A DNA stretch of 64,000 bases from Phaeobacter sp. J2-8 (GTDB lineage: Bacteria > Pseudomonadota > Alphaproteobacteria > Rhodobacterales > Rhodobacteraceae). Under the pieces are notes generated by a model. That model ran no database searches. It saw only the letters and a list, made by a program, of their open reading frames with translations, and was not told the DNA's origin. Within the stretch, counting starts at the first letter, position 1. Each line of letters starts with the position of its first letter. The stretch spans positions 186,001-250,000 of the forward strand of contig NZ_JALIEC010000001.1 in NCBI RefSeq assembly GCF_022867865.1. The letters run 5' to 3'. Positions 36,193 through 45,302 of the stretch are shown piece after piece. The position numbers and the translations under genes were made by a program.

Positions 36193-37596
36193 ATGTCCCC
36201 CAAAACGCTCTATGACAAGATCTGGGATGCGCATCTTGCGCATGAAGCCGAAGACGGCACAGCCCTGCTCTATATCGACCGCCATCTGGTACACGAAGTG
36301 ACCAGCCCGCAGGCCTTTGAAGGTTTGCGGATGGCGAACCGCCCGGTGCATGCGCCGGACAAGACAATTGCCGTGCCGGACCACAACGTGCCGACAACCG
36401 AAGATCGGGTGAACGGCATCGACAACGAAGAAAGCCGCATCCAGGTTGATGCGCTGGACAAGAATGCCAAGGATTTCGGCATTCACTATTACCCCGTCAG
36501 CGACGTCCGTCAGGGCATCGTGCATATCGTTGGCCCGGAACAGGGCTGGACGCTGCCCGGCATGACCGTGGTCTGTGGCGACAGCCACACCGCGACCCAT
36601 GGTGCATTTGGTGCGCTGGCGCATGGCATCGGCACCTCCGAGGTGGAGCATGTTCTGGCGACGCAAACGCTGATCCAGAAGAAGTCCAAGAACATGAAGG
36701 TCGAAATCACCGGCAAATTGCGCCCTGGTGTCACGGCCAAGGACATCACGCTTTCGGTGATCGGGGAAACCGGCACTGCGGGCGGCACGGGCTATGTCAT
36801 CGAATATTGCGGCGAAGCGATCCGCGATCTGTCGATGGAAGGTCGGATGACCGTCTGTAACATGGCGATCGAGGGCGGCGCGCGCGCGGGCCTTATTGCG
36901 CCGGACGATGTGACCTATGACTATGTCAAAGGACGGCCCCATGCCCCGAAAGGCGCGCAATGGGAAGCGGCGCTGACCTGGTGGAAAACGCTTTATTCCG
37001 ATGACGACGCGCATTGGGACAAGGTGATCACCATCAAAGGCGAAGACATCGCACCCGTCGTGACCTGGGGCACCTCGCCAGAGGATGTTCTGCCGATCAC
37101 GGCATCGGTGCCCGCGCCCGAAGATTTCAAAGGCGGCAAGGTCGATGCGGCCAAGCGGGCGCTGGATTACATGGGCCTGACACCGGGTCAGGCGCTGAGC
37201 GAGATCGAAATCGACACCGTGTTCATCGGGTCGTGCACCAATGGCCGGATCGAGGATCTGCGCGCAGCTGCCGCGATCCTGAAAGGCAAGAAGATCAAGG
37301 ACGGGATGCGGGCGATGGTTGTGCCCGGCTCTGGTCTGGTGCGGGCGCAGGCCGAAGAAGAAGGTCTGGCGGACATCTTCAAAGAGGCCGGTTTTGAATG
37401 GCGCATGGCCGGATGTTCCATGTGTCTGGCAATGAACCCCGATCAGCTGTCCGAGGGCGAGCGCTGTGCCTCGACCTCGAACCGCAACTTCGAGGGGCGT
37501 CAGGGCTTCAAGGGCCGCACCCATCTGGTGTCGCCGGCGATGGCGGCGGCCGCGGCTGTGACCGGCCACCTGACTGACGTGCGCGAGATGATGTAA
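36193..37596 (+). CDS. leuC: 3-isopropylmalate dehydratase large subunit
   Basis: Leucine biosynthesis: with LeuD it isomerises 2-isopropylmalate to 3-isopropylmalate. 467 aa from ATG at 36193, with AAAGGA just upstream. Cys ligands of the 4Fe-4S cluster lie in [14 protein letters not shown] and [30 protein letters not shown] and [19 protein letters not shown] are typical active-site segments. leuD follows after 85 bases. Confidence 0.95.
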   Translation: MSPKTLYDKIWDAHLAHEAEDGTALLYIDRHLVHEVTSPQAFEGLRMANRPVHAPDKTIAVPDHNVPTTEDRVNGIDNEESRIQVDALDKNAKDFGIHYYPVSDVRQGIVHIVGPEQGWTLPGMTVVCGDSHTATHGAFGALAHGIGTSEVEHVLATQTLIQKKSKNMKVEITGKLRPGVTAKDITLSVIGETGTAGGTGYVIEYCGEAIRDLSMEGRMTVCNMAIEGGARAGLIAPDDVTYDYVKGRPHAPKGAQWEAALTWWKTLYSDDDAHWDKVITIKGEDIAPVVTWGTSPEDVLPITASVPAPEDFKGGKVDAAKRALDYMGLTPGQALSEIEIDTVFIGSCTNGRIEDLRAAAAILKGKKIKDGMRAMVVPGSGLVRAQAEEEGLADIFKEAGFEWRMAGCSMCLAMNPDQLSEGERCASTSNRNFEGRQGFKGRTHLVSPAMAAAAAVTGHLTDVREMM

Positions 37597-37681
37597 CCGA
37601 ACCGCTCCTCCGCCTTTGCAGGCGTCTTCGCGAAGACGGCCCGCAAGGGCGGAAGAGCCTTCGGCCAAAAGGACAAAACCG

Positions 37682-38287
37682 ATGGAAAAATTCCAAAAAC
37701 TCACTGGCACCGCAGCGCCGATGCCGCTGGTCAATATCGACACCGATATGATCATCCCCAAGGTGTTTCTGAAATCCATTCAGCGCACCGGGTTCGGCAA
37801 GAACCTGTTCGACGAAATGCGCTATAACCGCGACGGCAGCGAAATCCCGGATTTCGTGCTGAACAAACCACAGTATCGCAACGCCGAGATCATTGTGGCA
37901 GGCGATAACTTTGGCTGTGGATCGTCGCGCGAACACGCGCCTTGGGCGCTTAAGGATTTCGGCATCAAATGCGTGATCTCCACCTCTTTTGCCGACATCT
38001 TCTATAACAACTGCTTCAAGAACGGCATTCTGCCCATCGTTCTGCCGCAGGAAGATGTCGACAAGCTGATGGATGACGCCAACCGCGGCGCCAATGCCAC
38101 CCTGACCGTGGATCTGGAAAACCAGACCATCCAAGGCCCGGATGGCGGCTCGATCGCGTTTGAGGTTGATGCCTTTAAAAAGCACTGCCTGATCGAAGGT
38201 CTGGACGATATCGACCTGACGCTGGCCAAAAAGGCGTCGATTGATACGTTCGAGGCCGAAGCGGCACAGGCGCGGCCCTGGGTCTGA
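37682..38287 (+). CDS. leuD: 3-isopropylmalate dehydratase small subunit
   Basis: A 201-residue swivel-domain partner of LeuC. ATG at 37682 gives [20 protein letters not shown]; the active-site loop is [17 protein letters not shown], then [20 protein letters not shown]. The open frame upstream to 37616 covers a hairpin-forming intergenic stretch (TCCGCCTTTGC against GCAAGGGCGGA) and is not coding. A strong terminator follows 64 bases after the stop. Confidence 0.95.
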   Translation: MEKFQKLTGTAAPMPLVNIDTDMIIPKVFLKSIQRTGFGKNLFDEMRYNRDGSEIPDFVLNKPQYRNAEIIVAGDNFGCGSSREHAPWALKDFGIKCVISTSFADIFYNNCFKNGILPIVLPQEDVDKLMDDANRGANATLTVDLENQTIQGPDGGSIAFEVDAFKKHCLIEGLDDIDLTLAKKASIDTFEAEAAQARPWV

Positions 38288-38350
38288 TACTGGGGGCATT
38301 CCCCCGGGACATGTGATTGGGGTTTGACCCCGAGCGACATTAGACAATGA

Positions 38351-38381
38351 AAACGGCGCGAAGCTTCTTCGCGCCGTTTTT
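38351..38381 (+). terminator. Intrinsic terminator of leuCD
   Basis: Perfect 13-bp stem (AAACGGCGCGAAG 38351-38363 with CTTCGCGCCGTTT 38367-38379), 3-base loop CTT, T-run 38377-38381. The flanking A and T runs could also make it work on the other strand. Confidence 0.92.
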
Positions 38382-38694
38382 CACGTCCCGATCATGGTTA
38401 ACGCCATTTGGCCGGATTTCCCGCCCAATAGTGATTGCCACAACCCCAGCCCCCATATCTGGTGTGCGCTGTTTTCATTGACATTTTTTAGACACCTGAA
38501 TGATGCATTCCGGCACCACCACCCCCATGAAATGGCCCAAATGGTTTCGTTAACGTTAAGAGGCGGTTGAGCTGCTGGCCAAAAAGGGGCAACAATTGGG
38601 CAAGAATAAGGCAGGCCGCAAATCCCAAGCGGCATCTAATAGGCACAAGGGCACGGCATTGTACCGCGCTCGGCCGAGTTGAGGGGAACGGGCA
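38382..38694. other. Intergenic region with no recognised gene
   Basis: About 310 bases between the leuCD terminator and the next gene. No domain-bearing frame or RNA gene is visible. TTGACA near 38478 is a possible -35 but lacks a convincing -10 at the right distance. GAGGGGAA at 38681-38688 is the ribosome site of the next gene. Confidence 0.5.
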
Positions 38695-39522
38695 GTGATT
38701 TCTCGCATTTTCGGTGCGGCTTTTCGTGCTATGCTGGTGTTCAGCATGGTGGTTTTGCCTGCGCTGATGCTAGGACCAAACGGAGCGGACGGCGCGCAGA
38801 TCTCGGTTCTGGTCGCGCTTCTGGCTGCGATTTTTGTCTTTGCGGAATATGCGTCGTCTTATCCCAGCGTTGTCGAATTTCGCCACGCCCCGCCGTTCAA
38901 TCGGATGCGGTTTGTCATGCTGTTTCTGATGGTGATCTGCATGACGGTCATCAGCCAGTCCAACGAAACCTCCGGGGTTTTGGACGGGGTCGTGCTGCGC
39001 GGGGCTTCGGCCATGGGGCGGCTGCTGGATCTGCCCTATTCACCGGTGCGAATTTTTGTCCTTGGATTGCCGGCGGATGCCAGTCTCGATTTGTTGCAGC
39101 GCGCCCGTGATGGCGCGGCGCTGGTTTATGCGCTGTCGCTGACGGCCTTGGGCACATTTGTGCTTTTGGTGCATGGCTATGATTGGCCGTCGCGCAATGG
39201 GGCCTTCAATGTTTGGGTCAACCTGCCGCTGTTTGATCCGACCACCGGTGGCGATGTCCTGCCGCGACTGCGACGTGATGGATACCTGAATATCGCGGCC
39301 GGGGTTGTTCTGCCCTTTTTGATCCCGGCCTTTATCCGGGTGGCTGCCGGGGTGTTTGATGCCTTTACTCTGTTTGACACCCAGGCCTTTGTATGGACGA
39401 TGGTGGCATGGGCCTTTATTCCCGCCAGCATGATCATGCGCGGCATCGCGATGAGCCGCGTTGCCGATCTGATCGAGGAAAAGCGTCGTCGCGCTTATGC
39501 CCGCGCCCAGCACGCTGGCTGA
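38695..39522 (+). CDS. Conserved hypothetical integral membrane protein
   Basis: 275 aa starting at GTG 38695, with GAGGGGAA seven to fourteen bases before it. About six hydrophobic spans; the C-terminus is basic (EEKRRRAYARAQ). No family recognised with confidence. It ends within the beginning of the endonuclease/exonuclease/phosphatase-like gene, a tight coupling that suggests a shared function. Confidence 0.7.
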   Translation: MISRIFGAAFRAMLVFSMVVLPALMLGPNGADGAQISVLVALLAAIFVFAEYASSYPSVVEFRHAPPFNRMRFVMLFLMVICMTVISQSNETSGVLDGVVLRGASAMGRLLDLPYSPVRIFVLGLPADASLDLLQRARDGAALVYALSLTALGTFVLLVHGYDWPSRNGAFNVWVNLPLFDPTTGGDVLPRLRRDGYLNIAAGVVLPFLIPAFIRVAAGVFDAFTLFDTQAFVWTMVAWAFIPASMIMRGIAMSRVADLIEEKRRRAYARAQHAG

Positions 39523-40571
39523 TCTTTCTGTTACTTGTTTGGGTCGGGGCGGCGCAGGCCGATCCTTTGCGCATTGCAACCTGGCATGTCGAGCTGAGCC
39601 GCGATGGCCCCGGTCTGCTCTATCGTGACATTCTGAAAGGTCAGGATCCGCAGATTGCCGCCGTCGTGGCGATTTTGGCGGACATGCAGCCGGATATCCT
39701 GTTTCTAAGCGACATAGACCATGACGTGACCCTCGCGGCGTTGACCGCATTGCGGGACCGAGTCAGCGACGCTGGCCTGCTGTATCCGTATCTCTATGCG
39801 CCGGTGCAAAATTCAGGCCGCGCATCCGGGGTGGATCTGGATGGCGATGGCCGGTTGGGCACGGCAGAGGATGCCTTGGGGTTCGGGTTTTTCACCGGGT
39901 TTGGCGGGATTGCCCTGCTGTCGCGCTATCCGATTGATGTGGCGGGGGCGCAGGATTTTTCAAAGCTCCTGTGGCGTGATCTGCCCGGCAATCTGATTGC
40001 GGGGGCTGAGGTGCCCAAGGATGCGCAGGCGGTTTTGCCCTTGTCGAGCACCGCACATTGGGTGGTGCCGGTGGATACGCCACAGGCGCGGCTGCATGTC
40101 ATGGCGTTTTCCGCCACGCCGCCGGTGTTCGATGGCCCCGAGGATCGAAATGGCCGCCGCAACCATGACGAGGTGATGTTCTGGCGGCATTATCTGGACG
40201 GGGCATTTGGGCCGCCGCCGGGTGGGGCTTTTGTGTTGATGGGCAACGCCAATCTGGACCCGGCAGATGGCGAGGGCCGCCACGAGGCGATCCGCCGTCT
40301 TCTGGATGATCCCCGGCTTCAGGATACTTTGCCGATGGATGCCGCCGCCACGGCAGAGGCCAACCCGGAACAACGCGGAAATCCGGCGCTGGACACCGCC
40401 AATTGGGGGGATCCGACGCCGGGGAACCTGCGGGTGGATTATGTCTTGCCTGCTGCCGGGCTTGCGGTGCTGGACAGCGGCACTATTTGGCCAGCGCCGG
40501 GCTCGCTTGCGGCAGAGGCAAGCCGCCATGCGCTTGTCTGGGTTGATCTTGATTGGCCGCCGGGTCCGTGA
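39497..40571 (+). CDS. Exported endonuclease/exonuclease/phosphatase family protein (start region disturbed)
   Basis: About 357 aa. A signal peptide WLIFLLLVWVGAAQA precedes RIATWHVELSR, the usual EEP beginning (IATWN-like, here His in place of Asn). DILFLSDIDHD carries an Asp where most EEP enzymes have the catalytic Glu; LMGNANLDPADGEG and SRHALVWVDLDW resemble the later GDFN and DH motifs in altered form. In frame there is no start codon close to the signal peptide: ATG 39497 would fit if one C of the CCC at 39500-39502 were removed. Activity may be reduced or different given the changed motifs. Confidence 0.7.
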
Positions 40572-41433
40572 TCAGGGTGTTGACCGGATGGCTGGCCGCA
40601 AGAGCCTCGTGCAGGGGGGTTGGGGTGAAATTCGGCAACCATGTCTCCAGCGGGCTGGGGTCCAGCCAGTGCGGCATGCTCCAAAGATACCGCATTTCCA
40701 CCAGATGCCGCCCCAAAGGCCAGACCAATGATGCCAATCGGAACGGCCACCAGGCCATGCGCCGTGCCTTGATCTTCCGTCCTGTGACATCGCTTAACGC
40801 GGTGGCCAATTGGCGTCCGGTCAGGGTCATTCCCGCGACGGGCAGGGCGATTTGCTTTGGAAGGTCGGTCCGGTCCAGCAATTGCACCCCGGCCCGCGCC
40901 ACATCCGGCAGGAAGGCCCAGGCATGTGGCGCGTCCAGATCGCCGGGGTATGCGATGCGGCCCTTGGCCAGCTTGCCGGCAATCAATGTGTCAAACCAAC
41001 GGTTGCCGGAACTTGTGCCGAGAAAATCCCCGGCACGCAAAATCAGAAACGACACGCCGGAGGTGCGATAGGCCTCTTCCATTTCAATGCGGGACCGGCC
41101 CAGCGTGTTGGTGGCGCGCATTGGCGTGGATTCGGTCAGGGCAGGGGCGCTGCCCGCGCCGTATCCATAGATGCTGCCGGCAATCACGATGCGTGCGCCG
41201 TTTGCCTTGGCGGCGGTGATCACCTTTTGGGTCAGGATCGGAACCTGCGCCGCTTGATGTTCATAGGATGGGTTCCAGCCATTGACGATGATGTCCACGC
41301 CCTGTGCGGCGGTGGCCAGATCATCGGTCTTGCGGTCAAACTGGCGCACACGCCAGCCGGCATTCCAAAGGGCCTCGGCCATTGCGCCGCCAAATCCGCC
41401 GGTCGCACCAAGAATGAGGGCCGTTCGTGTCAT
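40483..41433 (-). CDS. NAD(P)-dependent epimerase/dehydratase, extended SDR family
   Basis: About 316 aa from ATG at 41433. Rossmann motif LILGATGGFGGAMAEALWNAG at the N-terminus. The usual catalytic YxxxK is not evident after GSIYGYGAGSAPAL, so this may be an atypical SDR or an NAD-binding protein without epimerase activity. The 3' end overlaps the convergent EEP gene by 89 bases, which is long; the true stop could be earlier if another indel is present. Divergent from a LysR regulator, its probable controller. Confidence 0.78.
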   Translation of the reverse strand: MTRTALILGATGGFGGAMAEALWNAGWRVRQFDRKTDDLATAAQGVDIIVNGWNPSYEHQAAQVPILTQKVITAAKANGARIVIAGSIYGYGAGSAPALTESTPMRATNTLGRSRIEMEEAYRTSGVSFLILRAGDFLGTSSGNRWFDTLIAGKLAKGRIAYPGDLDAPHAWAFLPDVARAGVQLLDRTDLPKQIALPVAGMTLTGRQLATALSDVTGRKIKARRMAWWPFRLASLVWPLGRHLVEMRYLWSMPHWLDPSPLETWLPNFTPTPLHEALAASHPVNTLITDPAANQDQPRQAHGGLPLPQASPALAK

Positions 41434-41496
41434 CTGCTGTCTCCTGTGGGGGGTCATCTGTGGGTAAGCGCAATCTGACGCAAAGGTGGATGCATG

Positions 41497-41513
41497 CGAA
41501 TTGCCTAAATTCG
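41497..41513. promoter_or_regulatory. Putative LysR operator between epimerase and lysR genes
   Basis: Inverted repeat CGAATT-GCCTA-AATTCG, perfect in both 6-base arms, 23 bases before the LysR start and about 64 bases before the epimerase start. Placement in a divergent LysR-target pair is typical for an LTTR recognition site. Confidence 0.55.
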
Positions 41514-41535
41514 ACGGTGTGATATGCGTAAATGA

Positions 41536-42432
41536 ATGGATAATGCACTCACCCGACTCGACTGGTCCCTGATCGAGGCTTTCCTTGCGGTGGCCGAAAC
41601 CGGGTCTCTTTCTGCGGCTGCCAGACATCTGGGCAGCAGCCAGCCGACGCTGGGGCGGCAGGTGCGCCAGATCGAAGATCAACTAGGGCTGGTGCTGTTT
41701 GATCGCCAGCCGCGCGGGCTCAAACTGTCGGAAAGCGGGCTTGGGTTGCTGGAACCGGCGCGCAGCATGCGCGATGCGGCGCGGCGGATCGAACTGGCGG
41801 CGGCGGGGCAGGCCAGCGATCTGAGTGGTACGGTGCGGATTACCGCCAGCGTGTTCACCGCCCATCATCTTTTGCCGCCGATCATTGCCGGGGTGCGCCG
41901 GGATTATCCCGAAATCCAGATTGATCTGATGCCGACGGATGTCAGTGAAAACCTGTTGTTCCGCGAGGCCGATATCGCGGTGCGGATGCACCGGTCAGAG
42001 CAACTGGACATCGTGACCCGCCATCTGGGGGATATCAAACTGGGGGTCTATGCCGCGCGCGCCTACCTTGATCGGGTGGGGCGCCCGCAGGATGCCGAGG
42101 CGCTGCGCCAGCTTGATTTTGTCGGGTATGACCGCAGCGAGCTGATCCTGCGCGGCATGCGCAGCGTCGGGTGGGAAGTGACGCGAGACTGGTTCGCCAC
42201 CCGCTGTGATCATCATGCGGTTTATTACGAATTGGTGCGGGCGGGATGTGGCGTCGGGTTCGCGCAATGCCATGTGGCTGATGCCGATCCGACGCTGGAA
42301 CAGCTGGTGCCGGATTTTCCGCTGCCGGGGTTGCCGATCTGGCTGGCGGCGCATCAATCGTTGCGCCGTTCGCCGCGTGTTTCGCTGATCTGGGACCGTC
42401 TGGAAACCGGGTTGATGCCCTTCGTTTCTTGA
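41536..42432 (+). CDS. LysR family transcriptional regulator
   Basis: A 298-residue LTTR. N-terminal winged HTH: WSLIEAFLAVAETGSLSAAARHLGSSQPTLGRQVRQIEDQLG. The C-terminal effector domain spans residues 90-290 (RITASVFTAHHLLPPIIAG, then READIAVRM). It likely controls the divergent epimerase gene through the repeat between them, and itself. Effector unknown. Confidence 0.88.
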   Translation: MDNALTRLDWSLIEAFLAVAETGSLSAAARHLGSSQPTLGRQVRQIEDQLGLVLFDRQPRGLKLSESGLGLLEPARSMRDAARRIELAAAGQASDLSGTVRITASVFTAHHLLPPIIAGVRRDYPEIQIDLMPTDVSENLLFREADIAVRMHRSEQLDIVTRHLGDIKLGVYAARAYLDRVGRPQDAEALRQLDFVGYDRSELILRGMRSVGWEVTRDWFATRCDHHAVYYELVRAGCGVGFAQCHVADADPTLEQLVPDFPLPGLPIWLAAHQSLRRSPRVSLIWDRLETGLMPFVS

Positions 42433-42502
42433 CCCTCCTGCCGGTATTGGCTAGGCGATGCGGAACGCATATCGGAACCAGATCTGACAAAGGAATACGC
42501 TC

Positions 42503-43609
42503 ATGACCACGCCTTCGCTTCTTATCCTGCCCGGTGACGGAATCGGCCCCGAGGTCATGGCGCAGGTGCGGCGCATTATCGACTGGTACGGCGACAAGCG
42601 CGGGCTGAAATTCGACGTCAGCGAGGATCTGGTCGGCGGCTGCGCCTATGACAAGCACGGCACGCCGCTGCATGACGACACAATGGCCAAAGCGCAGGAG
42701 GTCGATGCCGTCCTGTTGGGCGCCGTGGGCGGCCCGAAATACGACAACCTTGATTTCAGCGTCAAACCCGAACGTGGCCTGCTGCGTCTGCGCAAGGAAA
42801 TGGACCTGTTCTCCAACCTGCGCCCGGCCCAGTGTTTTGATGCGCTCGCGGATTTCTCTTCGTTGAAGAAGGATGTTGTGGCGGGTCTCGACATCATGAT
42901 CATCCGCGAACTGACATCTGGCGTGTATTTCGGTGAGCCGCGCGGCATTTTCAACGAAGGCAACGAACGTGTGGGCATCAACACCCAGCGTTACACCGAA
43001 TCCGAGATTGCCCGTGTGGCGCGGTCTGCGTTCGAATTGGCCCGCAAGCGCAACAACAAGGTCTGCTCGATGGAGAAGGCCAATGTGATGGAGAGCGGTA
43101 TCCTCTGGCGCGATGTCGTGACCGAGGTGCATCAGGCGGAATATGCCGATGTCGAGCTGTCACATATGTACGCCGACGCCGGTGCAATGCAGCTGACCCG
43201 CTGGCCCAAGCAATTTGACGTCATCGTGACCGACAACCTGTTTGGCGATCTGCTGTCCGATCTGGCGGCCATGCTGACCGGGTCGTTGGGCATGCTGCCC
43301 TCGGCCTCGCTTGGTGCGCCAATGGCCAATGGCCGGCCCAAGGCCCTGTATGAACCGGTCCATGGGTCCGCCCCGGACATCGCCGGCACAGGCAAGGCAA
43401 ACCCGATCGCCTGTATCCTCAGCTTTGCGATGGCACTGCGCTACAGCTTTGACCAAGGGGCCGAGGCTGACCGTCTTGAAGCGGCGATTGAAACTGTGCT
43501 GGCCAATGGCATTCGCACCGCGGACCTGCTGCAGGCCGAGGGTGTGGAACCTGCCTCAACCGTTGAAGCGGGTGATGCGGTTCTTGCCGCTCTTGACGCG
43601 TCGCTGTGA
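42503..43609 (+). CDS. leuB: 3-isopropylmalate dehydrogenase
   Basis: Oxidative decarboxylation of 3-isopropylmalate in leucine synthesis. 368 aa. [14 protein letters not shown] at the start; substrate residues in [32 protein letters not shown]; metal Asp region [20 protein letters not shown]; and NAD-binding [18 protein letters not shown]. About 4.2 kb after leuD, with four unrelated genes between, so it is not in the leuCD transcript. AAAGGAA lies upstream at 42490-42496. Confidence 0.95.
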   Translation: MTTPSLLILPGDGIGPEVMAQVRRIIDWYGDKRGLKFDVSEDLVGGCAYDKHGTPLHDDTMAKAQEVDAVLLGAVGGPKYDNLDFSVKPERGLLRLRKEMDLFSNLRPAQCFDALADFSSLKKDVVAGLDIMIIRELTSGVYFGEPRGIFNEGNERVGINTQRYTESEIARVARSAFELARKRNNKVCSMEKANVMESGILWRDVVTEVHQAEYADVELSHMYADAGAMQLTRWPKQFDVIVTDNLFGDLLSDLAAMLTGSLGMLPSASLGAPMANGRPKALYEPVHGSAPDIAGTGKANPIACILSFAMALRYSFDQGAEADRLEAAIETVLANGIRTADLLQAEGVEPASTVEAGDAVLAALDASL

Positions 43610-43676
43610 TCTGAACGCTCGACGCTGAATTGCCGGTTGGGATAGGTTGATCCTGTCCCAACCACAAAGGTGCGTC

Positions 43677-44039
43677 ATGTTTCGTTATTTTGTCTTCGCG
43701 TCTCTGTTGGCCTCTCCGGTATTGGCCAATGGGTATGAAATCGGCCAGGTTGTTGATTGGCCGCTGGAGAATATCCAGAAAAGCATCGCTGGCTTTCCGC
43801 TGAATCAGGAAGAAGGCCGACCGCAGACCTCTGTGGTTCTGCGTCGCGACAACAGCGGCAATATGATCGCGCAATTCGCCGAAACCGGCTTTGCCGACGA
43901 TTCCGTGGAAGGCATGCGCCATACCTATACCCTGGAACCGCAAGCGGATGGCCGGGTCAAGCTTCTGGACAGCATTGTCGAATACCGCTGCTATCGTGGT
44001 GAAACCCCGAAGAAATGGCAAACCGGGCTCTGTCCGTGA
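43677..44039 (+). CDS. Small secreted protein, unknown function
   Basis: 120 aa from ATG at 43677, with AAAGG at 43666-43670. Signal peptide MFRYFVFASLLASPVLA. Mature part contains TYTLEPQADGRVKLLDSIVEYRCYRG and ends with Cys, giving two Cys residues that could form a disulfide. The pattern is of a conserved roseobacter hypothetical; no domain recognised. It follows leuB by about 70 bases, possibly from its own promoter. Confidence 0.65.
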   Translation: MFRYFVFASLLASPVLANGYEIGQVVDWPLENIQKSIAGFPLNQEEGRPQTSVVLRRDNSGNMIAQFAETGFADDSVEGMRHTYTLEPQADGRVKLLDSIVEYRCYRGETPKKWQTGLCP

Positions 44040-44151
44040 CCGGATGCGGGTGATGTGGCGTAGCTGACTTGATCCCGGCGGGAAAATCGCAGTAACAGGG
44101 ACTTAACCCCTTACAACTGCCCGCCATTGGCGGCCCACTTGGCGAGTTCCC

Positions 44152-45096
44152 ATGAATATCAAAGGCATTCTGTTCGCCCTGCTGGGCTTTGCGATGTTTT
44201 CCGTCCACGACGTGGTGGTGAAATACCTTGGGGCGCAATATTCGCCGATCCAGATCTTGTTCTTCGCGGGCATGTTCAGTTTCCCGCTGGTGACCTTTCT
44301 GTTGATAAGCGACCCGACGCGGGAAAACCTGCGCCCGGTTCATCCCTGGTGGGTCTTGGTGCGGGTTCTCGCATCGCTTGGTGCCGGGTTGCTGGCATTT
44401 TATGCATTTTCGGTGCTGCCCTTGGCCCAGACCTATACCCTGTTGTTTGCGGCACCGATGCTGATCACCGTTTTGGCCATTCCCGTATTGGGCGAATCCG
44501 TCGGCCCGCATCGTTGGGCGGCGGTTTCTGTTGGTCTGGTGGGGGTCATTGTGGTGTTGCGTCCCGGTGGGCAGGAATTGAACCTTGGGCATTTGGCGGC
44601 GGTCGGTTCGGCGGCCTGTAATGCGATGGCGTCGATTGCGGTGCGCAAGGTCGGCAAGGACGAGCGCGCGGTTGTGCTGCTGCTGTACCCGCTGGCGGGG
44701 AATTTCATCCTGATGGGATCGGCGTTGCCCTTTGTCTATGTGCCGATGCCGATCGTTGATTTCGGCGCGCTGGGCGTGATGGCGGTGTTGGGCTTCTTTG
44801 CCAGCATGTGCATTATCGGCGCGTATCGGTTCGGCGAGGCCGCGATTGTCGCCCCGATGCAATATTCGCAAATCCTCTGGGCGACGTTTTTCGGGTTTCT
44901 GCTGTTCGGCGAAAGCCTTGACCAACCGACAATGATCGGCGCCGGGTTGATCATTCTGTCCGGTCTGTACATCGTGTATCGTGAAAGCAGAGGCGGTACA
45001 TCGACCAATACGCCGGTGTTGCGCAACCGGACCCGTGGTTTCAGCCCCAGCAGCCTGCGGATTTCACCGCTGTTGCGGCGGTGGAAAGACAATTGA
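44152..45096 (+). CDS. EamA/DMT family transporter
   Basis: A 314-residue membrane protein with ten predicted spans and two EamA halves (FALLGFAMFSVHDVVVKYLGA at the start; GAYRFGEAAIVAPMQYSQILWATFFGFLLFGES in the second half). This second-half motif is typical of RhaT/YdcZ-like exporters. It has a basic C-terminal tail (RNRTRGFSPSSLRISPLLRRWK). Substrate unknown. tRNA-Pro lies 48 bases downstream. Confidence 0.85.
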   Translation: MNIKGILFALLGFAMFSVHDVVVKYLGAQYSPIQILFFAGMFSFPLVTFLLISDPTRENLRPVHPWWVLVRVLASLGAGLLAFYAFSVLPLAQTYTLLFAAPMLITVLAIPVLGESVGPHRWAAVSVGLVGVIVVLRPGGQELNLGHLAAVGSAACNAMASIAVRKVGKDERAVVLLLYPLAGNFILMGSALPFVYVPMPIVDFGALGVMAVLGFFASMCIIGAYRFGEAAIVAPMQYSQILWATFFGFLLFGESLDQPTMIGAGLIILSGLYIVYRESRGGTSTNTPVLRNRTRGFSPSSLRISPLLRRWKDN

Positions 45097-45144
45097 ATCT
45101 GCTTGCAATATGCAAAGCACCGATGTAATTCGCCCGTCACGGTT

Positions 45145-45221
45145 CGGAGTGTAGCTCAGCTTGGTAGAGCACTGTCTTCGGGAGGCAGGGGCCGGAGGTT
45201 CGAATCCTCTCACTCCGACCA
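45145..45221 (+). tRNA. tRNA-Pro (CGG)
   Basis: 77 bases folding as a complete cloverleaf. Acceptor CGGAGTG pairs with CACTCCG, then A and encoded CCA (45219-45221). D-arm GCTC..GAGC; anticodon stem CTGTC/GGCAG with loop TTCGGGA, so the anticodon is CGG at 45179-45181; T-arm loop GTTCGAATC. Reads CCG codons. Confidence 0.96.
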
Positions 45222-45274
45222 ATTTCCCGTCCTTTGATCAGTATATGCGGTGTGTGATGGCCGCTGTGTGATGA

Positions 45275-45293
45275 CCGGGGCATGACGCCCCGG
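45275..45293. terminator. Hairpin after hmuR, between it and tRNA-Pro
   Basis: Perfect 7-bp stem CCGGGGC (45275-45281) with GCCCCGG (45287-45293), loop ATGAC, ten bases past the hmuR stop on the minus strand. No T-run. TGTGTGATG is directly repeated just before it. Confidence 0.4.
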
Positions 45294-45302
45294 CCAGCAG
45301 GG

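Noticed and set aside
37597-37681. Hairpin between leuC and leuD as a terminator
   Set aside because: No T-run follows, and leuC and leuD must be expressed together; it is more likely an intergenic repeat or processing site.
38381-38635. An 84-codon minus-strand frame after the leuCD terminator
   Set aside because: No ribosome site or homology; Trp/Cys-rich composition typical of shadow frames.
45145-45221. tRNA-Pro as an integration site for a genomic island
   Set aside because: No integrase gene and no repeated tRNA 3' end seen nearby; neighbouring genes look native.
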